Below are positions 1-4,268 of a stretch of 6,038 nt of DNA, one piece after another. Both the position numbers and the translations under genes were made by a program. Origin of the DNA: an uncultured Chloroflexota bacterium (GTDB lineage: Bacteria; Chloroflexota; Dehalococcoidia; SM23-28-2; RBG-16-64-32); NCBI GenBank assembly GCA_913056415.1, contig CAJXNA010000132.1, forward strand, positions 1 to 6,038. Direction: 5' to 3'. The first letter of the stretch is position 1. Every line of letters begins with the position of its first letter. The notes beneath the pieces were generated by a model, which saw nothing but the letters and a program-made list of their open reading frames with translations, had not been told where the DNA came from and ran no database searches.

Positions 1-382
1 TGTTCCCGGCTGCGGGGGCGTCAGGGCTCAGCGCTATCACGATGTCGCCCGCATCGGTCGTGATGACGGCGTTGTAGCCCTGGGTAACATCGATCGTCTT
101 CTCCGGAGCGCCGAACGTCGGCAGCCCCTCCGGCGTTTCAACGACCTCCGGCAGCTCCTCTTCGTCGACGATCTCAGCCGGTCGCGAGCCGCTTGTGCTG
201 CCGAGGCCAGGCGTGAGCCCGACAGCGGCCAGGCCGCCGATCATCGCCATGATGAACACGATGTAGAGAATCTTGGAGTTCCAGATCAGGTTGACGGGAA
301 ACGGGGGCTTCGCACGGCGCTCCCCAGTGTCTGACGCAAGCCGTCCCGAAAGCCGTCTTCGTCGCCTCTGTCGTCTAGCCAA
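1..382 (-). CDS. Membrane-anchored cyclophilin-type peptidyl-prolyl cis-trans isomerase, N-terminal part (cut by window edge)
   Basis: Cyclophilins catalyse cis-trans isomerisation of X-Pro bonds; with a membrane anchor the domain would act on the outer face of the membrane, helping exported proteins fold. 127 codons are visible. Residues 1-30 are hydrophilic and very basic (MARRQRRRRR), about 36-58 form one hydrophobic helix (ILYIVFIMAMIGGLAAVGL), about 66-100 are an acidic Pro/Glu linker, and from about 102 the opening strands of a cyclophilin domain appear (YNAVITTDAGDIVIALSPDA, compare the family's Y-x-A-x-I-x-T-x-x-G-x-I-x-I-x-L). The Arg-rich start before the helix predicts N-in, C-out topology. 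The catalytic core lies beyond the left edge. I chose the TTG at 382-380 because a GGAGGT site at 397-392 lies 9 bases before it; no ATG in this frame precedes the membrane helix. The family call rests on only about 25 residues of domain plus the architecture, so another extracytoplasmic protein remains possible. Confidence 0.72.
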   Translation of the reverse strand, partial: MARRQRRRRRLSGRLASDTGERRAKPPFPVNLIWNSKILYIVFIMAMIGGLAAVGLTPGLGSTSGSRPAEIVDEEELPEVVETPEGLPTFGAPEKTIDVTQGYNAVITTDAGDIVIALSPDAPAAGN

Positions 383-415
383 GGTCTCACCACCTCCGCG
401 ATTTGATTCCTTCCC

Positions 416-424
416 AGTATAGCA
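416..424 (-). promoter_or_regulatory. Extended -10 promoter for the cyclophilin gene
   Basis: Read on the minus strand, 424-416 is TGCTATACT, a TGn-extended -10 element with TATACT at 421-416. Transcription would begin near 409 and give a leader of about 27 bases that contains the GGAGGT site. No good -35 is seen at 16-18 bases upstream, which fits an extended -10 promoter. The same 10-base string (CAGTATAGCA on the plus strand) recurs before the MaoC gene at 1743-1752. Confidence 0.45.
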
Positions 425-435
425 AACGGTGCTAT
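419..435. promoter_or_regulatory. 6-5-6 inverted repeat (ATAGCA-N5-TGCTAT), possible operator
   Basis: ATAGCA at 419-424 and TGCTAT at 430-435 are exact reverse complements separated by five bases. The left arm overlaps the cyclophilin -10 element, and the right arm forms a weaker plus-strand TGCTATTTC that could be a back-to-back extended -10 for the small gene at 520. It may be a repressor operator or simply two overlapping divergent promoters. A 6-base dyad can also arise by chance. Confidence 0.3.
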
Positions 436-519
436 TTCATCCGAGGTTTCATGTAACACGAGCGCGGTCAAAGCATCCTTAATTGATGAAATAAGAAGAA
501 AGGGTTGGGTTTGCTAATT

Positions 520-786
520 ATGGCGATGGAGCAACGGACACTCCCACAGACCGAAGATGCCTGGGCTGACCTGAACGGTCGCTGGTTCTTCGCCTGGCGC
601 ATGGCCGCCGCCTGCGAGAGCGCCTTGAGGGAGGTTCACTTCGCCATGGGCCAGCAACGCGACTCAGACCGGACACAGGCGCTGGAAAAGGCCAGCCTGC
701 TCCTGCGCGAGGAGCTTGTGCGATGGCTGCACCGCGGCGAGGCGCTCGACATGATAGTGGAGCGGCTGCCGCGAGAACCTTCCTAG
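520..786 (+). CDS. Small hypothetical protein, 88 residues, helical
   Basis: I do not recognise this family. The product from ATG 520 is short, soluble and rich in Ala, Arg, Glu and Leu, with three Trp in the first half (…AWADLNGRWFFAWRM…) and a fourth in LVRWLHRG. It looks like two or three amphipathic helices with no signal peptide, membrane segment, Cys pair or catalytic motif. The start is uncertain: ATG 520 and ATG 526 are in frame, while the best ribosome-binding sequence (AAGAAAGGG, 496-504) is better spaced for a TTG at 511, which would give 91 residues. Support for a real gene comes from its stop at 784-786, the strong intrinsic terminator 23 bases later, and the divergent promoter region upstream. 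It is a single-gene unit facing away from the cyclophilin gene. No function should be assigned. Confidence 0.6.
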   Translation: MAMEQRTLPQTEDAWADLNGRWFFAWRMAAACESALREVHFAMGQQRDSDRTQALEKASLLLREELVRWLHRGEALDMIVERLPREPS

Positions 787-809
787 GGTCGTAGTTTGGA
801 TATAGACTA

Positions 810-840
810 GCCCAGCCATCGGCTGGGCCTTTCGCTTTTT
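810..840 (+). terminator. Rho-independent terminator of the small hypothetical gene
   Basis: GCCCAGCC (810-817), a three-base loop ATC, and the perfect complement GGCTGGGC (821-828) are followed by CTTTCGCTTTTT (829-840). The eight-pair GC-rich stem and T-rich tail face the plus strand, 23 bases after the stop of the 520-786 gene. On the minus strand the sequence after the stem is TAGTCTATATCC, which is not a good U-tract, so it would stop transcripts from the MaoC side only weakly. Confidence 0.9.
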
Positions 841-862
841 AGATGGAACGGTTCGCCGTCGC

Positions 863-1735
863 CTACTCTTGGAGCGCGCTGGCGCTTCCCACTACCACCT
901 TGGTGTCGTCCGGCTTCTCACATGATACTTGCAAGTGCGCCCGTTGTCGGGAGCCTTCCGGCGTAAGCGCCGTGACCTGACCGCGACAGGTGACCTGCTC
1001 CTTCTGCCAGAGCACGTTCACCAGGTTCACGCTCAGCCGGCCGCCCCCGTACCATCCGGCGCCAAAGCGCTCCGTCATCATCTGGGAGAGGAAGCATAGC
1101 GTCATCATCCCCTGGACCACGATGTCCGGGAAGCCCAGCGCCCGCGCCGCCTCGATGTCGTTGTGATAGTTCTTGGCGGGCCCGGAGAACTTCTGGCACA
1201 TCTCCAGCGTGACGTCTTTGCTGGGGATATGTATATCCTCCAGCGGCTCCTGCGCGTTCACGTCAAAGCGCCGGTCGCTCCTCTTCTCCCGCTTCTTGTC
1301 GACGACGATCCCAGACCCCGCGTCCAGCAGGAAGCTCTGATGGGTGCGGCTGCGGCTCACGATCCGTCCGTCCGACCCGAAGCACGTTACCTCATTGACC
1401 ACGTAGTCGCGGTCGCGCTTGACGTACCGGTCGACGATCAAGGAGCGGGTGGTGAGGGTGTCCCCCACCATGGCCGGTTGGAACAGCTCCCACTCCTGCT
1501 TGGCATGCAGATTGCCGTATATGTTCGGCAGGTACCAGCTTATGTCGCGGTACACCTCGGAATGCAGGATGAGCGCCGGCGCCACCGGCCCACCGAAGGT
1601 TGAGTCGCCGAAGTACCAGGGGTTCTCGTCCCCTACCGCCTCGGCGTAGTGCCGGACGAGCTCCGGCGTGATCTCAACCTCGCGCCCACCGTAGTCGCGT
1701 CCGACGTAGACCGTGTCTGTCCTTGTCCCCACCAT
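863..1735 (-). CDS. MaoC-like double-hotdog acyl-CoA dehydratase/hydratase family protein
   Basis: 290 residues, the usual size for two fused hotdog domains (FAS1-type dehydratase N-half plus MaoC C-half). These enzymes add or remove water across the 2,3-bond of acyl-CoA thioesters in the cytoplasm. The N-domain (about 8-140) carries GDENPWYFGD at 35-44 followed by GGPVAPALIL. The C-domain (about 165-285) carries SGPAKNYHND at 184-193 and the substrate-helix region GFPDIVVQGMM (201-211). The usual hydratase-2 motif is S-G-D-x-N-P-x-H: the N-domain keeps Asp36, Asn38 and Pro39 but has Tyr41 where His is expected, and the C-domain keeps His191 but has Pro186 where Asp is expected. The start is ATG 1735, with no Shine-Dalgarno site but a TATACT box 8 bases upstream. 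The gene begins 45 bases after the amidase stop on the same strand, so readthrough from that gene is likely as well. Substrate is unknown; an acyl-CoA binding or structural role without hydratase activity cannot be excluded. Confidence 0.87.
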   Translation of the reverse strand: MVGTRTDTVYVGRDYGGREVEITPELVRHYAEAVGDENPWYFGDSTFGGPVAPALILHSEVYRDISWYLPNIYGNLHAKQEWELFQPAMVGDTLTTRSLIVDRYVKRDRDYVVNEVTCFGSDGRIVSRSRTHQSFLLDAGSGIVVDKKREKRSDRRFDVNAQEPLEDIHIPSKDVTLEMCQKFSGPAKNYHNDIEAARALGFPDIVVQGMMTLCFLSQMMTERFGAGWYGGGRLSVNLVNVLWQKEQVTCRGQVTALTPEGSRQRAHLQVSCEKPDDTKVVVGSASALQE

Positions 1736-1743
1736 GCGTCGTC

Positions 1744-1752
1744 AGTATAGCA
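1744..1752 (-). promoter_or_regulatory. Extended -10 promoter (TGCTATACT) before the MaoC gene, predicting a leaderless transcript
   Basis: On the minus strand 1752-1744 reads TGCTATACT, identical to the cyclophilin promoter element. Only eight bases (1743-1736) separate TATACT from the ATG at 1735, so transcription would start at or within a base or two of the start codon. No -35 is seen. The absence of a ribosome-binding site before this ATG agrees with leaderless translation. Confidence 0.45.
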
Positions 1753-1780
1753 CCGTCATCGCAGCCAGAGGACGATCTGG

Positions 1781-3208
1781 CTAAGCGCTAACCGGCACCT
1801 CCTTGGGCCAAACGTCGTTCCAGGGCCGCTCCTGCTCGTAGGCGTATGACGCCTGAAAGATGAGCTCCTCCCGATGGCGCGGCCCCACGATCTGAAGGCC
1901 GCAAGGCAGGCCGGAGTCGGTGAGGCCCGCCCGCACGGTGGCCGCCGGGTGCCCGGACAGGTTGAACGGGTAGGTGAAAGCGGCCACGACCGCCACGGGG
2001 TTTTCGATGCGCTCTCCGTCCACATGGGCCGGCCCCTTGCCGCTCGCTTCGAACGCCTCTATGGGAAGGGTGGGCGTCATCAGCAGGTCGTAGCGCTCGA
2101 ACAGATGCCAAAGATAGTTGACCAGTTCGGCGCGCTCGCGTTGCGCCTTGCCGTACCGCTCGGGCGTCATTCTCGCCGCCGCCTCGGTGCCCGTCAGGAA
2201 CGCCCGCCCGAACTCCGAGCGGTGCTCCTCGATCTTATCGACGATCTTTGCGTACGTCTCCGCTCCGGATATCCGTGCCCAGACCTTCCACGGATCCGGG
2301 AAGCCGTCCTCCAGCTCCTCCACCTCATGCCCCAGCTTCTCGAACACGCGCACCGCCTTCTCCACCTCGCGCCGGACGTCCGTCTGCAGCCGCGCGTAGC
2401 CCAGCGTGGGGCTCCAGGCGATCTTGAGCCTGGCCGGAAGCTGCTCCAGCGTCTCCACGTAGGAGATGCCGGGGTGGGGCAGGGAATCGGGGTCGCCCGG
2501 GTGATGGCCCACAACCGCATCCATGAACAGAGCCGCGTCGTGGACCGTGCGGGTTATCGGGCCGTAGACAGCGGTATCGTTCCAGCCGAGCATCTTGAAC
2601 GGGCCTTTCGGCACGCGGCCGAAAGTGGGCTTCAGGCCGAAGCAGCCGGTGTAGCAAGCGGGGATGCGGACGGAGCCGCCGCCGTCAGAGCCGGTGGCCA
2701 GCGGCACCATGCCGGAGGCGATCGCCGCCGAGGTGCCGCCGCTGGAGCCGCCGGGCGTGCGCTCCAGGTCCCAGGGGTTGCGCGTGACCCCGAACAGCAG
2801 GTTCTTGGTGAACGCCGTGTACCCGAACTCCGGCGCGTTGGTCTTGCCCAGCAGTATCGCGCCCGCCTTCTTCAACCGCTCCACCTGGACGGAGTCCCGG
2901 TCCGGCCAGTTGTCCTTGTAGGGCACCGAGGCATGTGTGGACGGGAACCCCTCGGCGTCCTCCAGCTCCTTCACGCCGAAGGGGAGCCCAGCAAGCGGGC
3001 CGACATCCTCACCGCTGGCGATGCGGTCCGCAGTGGTGCGGGCGTCCGCCAGCGCCTCCTCAGGTCGCATGGCGATGAAGGCGTTGAGGGCAGGATTGAC
3101 CTGCTCGATGCGTTGGAGGGAGGCCTCCATCAGCTCCACGGGCGAGAGCTGGCGCGAGCGAATCGCCGCCGCGAGTTCGTAAGCAGGTTTGAACCAGAGC
3201 TCAGACAT
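1781..3208 (-). CDS. Amidase-signature family amidase (GatA/AmiE-like serine amidohydrolase)
   Basis: A 475-residue cytoplasmic hydrolase of the amidase-signature family, which cleaves carboxamides or C-N amide bonds with a Ser-cisSer-Lys triad. All elements are present: Lys80 in GLPFGVKE, cis-Ser155 in PGGSSGG and nucleophile Ser179 in GSDGGGSVRIPA. The spacings of 75 and 24 residues match those of GatA-type enzymes. GLKPTFGRVPKGP follows the nucleophile, and the C-terminal SGHPAATVRAG…GLPCGLQIVGP is the usual end of the fold. Length is typical. I chose ATG 3208 over ATG 3214 because GAGAGG at 3221-3216 is seven bases from 3208 but almost touches 3214. No signal peptide is seen. It lies upstream of the MaoC gene on the same strand, suggesting degradation of an amide whose acyl product is then handled as a CoA ester; this is inference. 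A tRNA amidotransferase subunit is less likely because no gatB or gatC is adjacent. Confidence 0.93.
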   Translation of the reverse strand: MSELWFKPAYELAAAIRSRQLSPVELMEASLQRIEQVNPALNAFIAMRPEEALADARTTADRIASGEDVGPLAGLPFGVKELEDAEGFPSTHASVPYKDNWPDRDSVQVERLKKAGAILLGKTNAPEFGYTAFTKNLLFGVTRNPWDLERTPGGSSGGTSAAIASGMVPLATGSDGGGSVRIPACYTGCFGLKPTFGRVPKGPFKMLGWNDTAVYGPITRTVHDAALFMDAVVGHHPGDPDSLPHPGISYVETLEQLPARLKIAWSPTLGYARLQTDVRREVEKAVRVFEKLGHEVEELEDGFPDPWKVWARISGAETYAKIVDKIEEHRSEFGRAFLTGTEAAARMTPERYGKAQRERAELVNYLWHLFERYDLLMTPTLPIEAFEASGKGPAHVDGERIENPVAVVAAFTYPFNLSGHPAATVRAGLTDSGLPCGLQIVGPRHREELIFQASYAYEQERPWNDVWPKEVPVSA

Positions 3209-3253
3209 GGGCATTCCTCTCTGTCAGGCGTATGCGTTGGGACGCGCGATGGC

Positions 3254-3282
3254 ATGATACACCAAAGGCGTCGATAGGTGAA
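3254..3282 (-). promoter_or_regulatory. Sigma-70-type promoter for the amidase gene
   Basis: On the minus strand TTCACC (3282-3277), a 17-base spacer and TATCAT (3259-3254) form a reasonable -35/-10 pair. Transcription would begin near 3247, leaving about 40 bases of leader with the GAGAGG site. The -35 box starts one base after the stop codon of the upstream ORF (3286-3284), so readthrough from that ORF is also possible; I see no terminator between them. Confidence 0.5.
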
Positions 3283-3283
3283 T

Positions 3284-3814
3284 TTAGCCGATGGTGGTAT
3301 GGACCAGATCTGCTTGCTGAGGTTCGGCCTGATGCCCGGCTTCTCGCTGGTCCTGGGATTGTGCCGCCGCCTTCTTCTGCCGTCGGTAGACTCGCTGCCG
3401 ACAAGCGGCCCCGTGAGCTTTCGCCTGCGGCCTCTTCCCTTCCAGGGGCTGCCCACATCCCACGCAGAATCGCGTTACGGTTTGTGACAGTAGCGGGGGG
3501 ATCGAGGCGGTTTCGTCGCTAGCCGTTATGCTTTCAGCGAGGAGGAGAGCCTCCACCTGGGATAGCAGCGTTGCACATTCTCTACCTGGCGTTACGGTTT
3601 GGTCGTTATGGCTCGTCTTCCGGTTTTTCCGCGGAGTTACAGGGGTCCAGTGCCTCTCAAAGATGAGCGCGGCGCTGCCGTTGGACGGCGCGGCGCTCCA
3701 ATAGCCGTGGGGCTCATCTAGCGCCATGGAAGCGACAGGAGTCCAGTGCCTGCGTAAAGCGGGCGAGCGCGAACCCGTAGCTGGGACCGGGATCCAGTAA
3801 TCAGGCGACGGCAC
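3284..3814 (-). CDS. Hypothetical protein with Trp-containing repeats and a C-terminal zinc-finger-like motif
   Basis: I do not recognise the whole protein. From GTG 3814 it would have 176 residues. Residues 6-60 contain four spaced units, YWIPV, HWTPV, YWSAA and HWTPV, with Trp at 7, 24, 39 and 56. After a linker comes FCVGCGQPLEGKRPQ, then KAHGAACRQRVYRRQKK, giving Cys117, Cys120, His134 and Cys138 (CX2C-X13-HX3C). This resembles the small Cys4 zinc-ribbon C-x2-C…C-x3-C-R-Q-R-x-Y-R-R found in many hypothetical and phage-associated proteins, with His in place of the third Cys. The tail is Gln-rich and basic. GTG 3814 is chosen because AGAGGG (3825-3820) lies 5 bases upstream and a TTGACA promoter lies further up; the open frame itself extends to TTG 3958 without such support. 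Possible DNA or RNA binding is inference. The upstream half may be poorly conserved or even non-coding. Confidence 0.5.
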   Translation of the reverse strand: MPSPDYWIPVPATGSRSPALRRHWTPVASMALDEPHGYWSAAPSNGSAALIFERHWTPVTPRKNRKTSHNDQTVTPGRECATLLSQVEALLLAESITASDETASIPPLLSQTVTRFCVGCGQPLEGKRPQAKAHGAACRQRVYRRQKKAAAQSQDQREAGHQAEPQQADLVHTTIG

Positions 3815-3846
3815 CTTAGCCCTCTGCTCTGCGGAAACCGTAACGC
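3472..3846. repeat. 12-base motif GCGTTACGGTTT, two direct copies and one inverted copy
   Basis: GCGTTACGGTTT occurs at 3472-3483 and 3589-3600 on the plus strand, and its exact reverse complement AAACCGTAACGC occurs at 3835-3846. The direct copies share a thirteenth base (G). Both lie inside the hypothetical ORF, where they encode the same tetrapeptide QTVT on the minus strand. The inverted copy sits in the predicted leader of that ORF. Confidence 0.6.
3639..3800. repeat. Degenerate ~48-base repeats inside the hypothetical ORF
   Basis: ACAGGGGTCCAGTGCCT (3639-3655) and ACAGGAGTCCAGTGCCT (3735-3751) differ at one base and are 96 bases apart. A weaker copy, ACCGGGATCCAGTAA, lies at 3786-3800, and a much weaker one near 3690 (CTCCAATAGCC). 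On the minus strand these encode the Trp-containing units, whose Trp spacing is 17, 15 and 17 residues. The close match at DNA level suggests fairly recent duplication of a unit of about 45-51 bases. Confidence 0.55.
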
Positions 3847-3853
3847 TGCGCCG

Positions 3854-3882
3854 AGTTTCTGCCCAGGTGCAACGTTTGTCAA
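3854..3882 (-). promoter_or_regulatory. Possible promoter for the 3284-3814 ORF
   Basis: On the minus strand a perfect TTGACA (3882-3877) is followed after 17 bases by GAAACT (3859-3854), which matches the -10 consensus at only three positions. Transcription would start near 3847, just before the inverted 12-base motif, and leave a leader of about 33 bases with an AGAGGG site before GTG 3814. Confidence 0.35.
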
Positions 3883-4093
3883 GACCTTTCCGGCCTCTGG
3901 CGATGAATCTCTGACCCAAAGGTAAACAGACAAAATCTGGGCCCCTGGCCGTGAGCAAGCTACCATGTCAACTGCAGACGGATCAGTGGAGAGAACCGTG
4001 CGGCAGACGCCTCACGACGCCCCCACCCAACAGCCGGTACGGCCACCATCTCCGGTGCGTACGGGGCCTGGAACTGCCGGCGCCTGACACAAA
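3883..4093. other. Intergenic stretch with no gene recognised
   Basis: Open frames here are short and their translations are low-complexity, with no family motif. Next to the tRNA there is a loose duplication around CCGGTACGGCC and CCGGTGCGTACGGGG (about 4033-4075). I see no T-tract terminator after the tRNA and no second copy of the tRNA 3' end that would mark an integrated element. Confidence 0.5.
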
Positions 4094-4169
4094 TGGTACC
4101 CCCGACAGGACTCGAACCTGCGCACCCGGCTCCGGAGGCCGGTGCTCTATCCAACTGAGCTACGGGGGC
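4094..4169 (-). tRNA. tRNA-Arg (anticodon CCG), CCA encoded
   Basis: A 76-base cloverleaf can be drawn on the minus strand. The acceptor stem is GCCCCCG (4169-4163) with CGGGGGT (4104-4098), including a G1-U72 wobble. The D arm is GCTC-AGTTGGATA-GAGC, the anticodon stem is CCGGC/GCCGG with loop CTCCGGA (anticodon CCG, reading the Arg codon CGG), the variable loop is four bases, and the T arm is GCAGG-TTCGAGT-CCTGT. The discriminator is A (4097) and the CCA end is encoded at 4096-4094. It is a single tRNA gene transcribed away from the GT20 gene. Confidence 0.97.
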
Positions 4170-4177
4170 CCGCGTAC

Positions 4178-4206
4178 ATCTTAGTCCCAGCCTGTGTGCC
4201 CATCAA
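4178..4206 (-). promoter_or_regulatory. Promoter of tRNA-Arg
   Basis: On the minus strand TTGATG (4206-4201), exactly 17 bases, and TAAGAT (4183-4178) give a strong sigma-70-type pair. The -10 box ends eight bases before the first base of the mature tRNA, so transcription would start at or very close to its 5' end. It is back-to-back with the possible GT20 promoter. Confidence 0.7.
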
Positions 4207-4221
4207 GACGCCTTCCAACGG

Positions 4222-4250
4222 TTGACATGTCACGCTGCTTCGGCCATCCT
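4222..4250 (+). promoter_or_regulatory. Possible promoter of the GT20 gene
   Basis: A perfect TTGACA at 4222-4227 is followed after 17 bases by CATCCT (4245-4250), a poor -10 with three matches. Transcription would begin near 4257, about 12 bases before ATG 4269. The weak -10 keeps confidence low. Confidence 0.3.
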
Positions 4251-4268
4251 GCAAGTGGCATCCCCGTC

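Noticed and set aside
286..471. Short minus-strand frame ending in …RSPRFPST
   Set aside because: It overlaps the cyclophilin gene in another frame; that gene has the GGAGGT site, a membrane helix and a family motif, and this frame has none.
1163..1603. Open frame on the plus strand opposite the MaoC gene
   Set aside because: It is a shadow of the MaoC coding strand with no recognisable motif.
1874..3277. A 467-codon open frame on the plus strand
   Set aside because: It is antisense to the amidase gene, which has all catalytic motifs. The antisense translation is Arg/Gly/Leu-rich with no family motif, as expected from third-position GC in a GC-rich gene.
3472..3846. CRISPR-like array
   Set aside because: The repeats are only 12-17 bases, unevenly spaced, partly inverted and inside an open frame, and there are no cas genes.
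3718..3966. Alternative minus-strand frame starting at ATG 3966
   Set aside because: It overlaps the finger-containing frame, ends early, has no ribosome-binding site and shows no motif.
4094..4169. tRNA-Arg as an integration (att) site of a mobile element covering the hypothetical ORF
   Set aside because: I looked for a second copy of the tRNA 3' end or T-arm in the window and saw none. There is no integrase or transposase.
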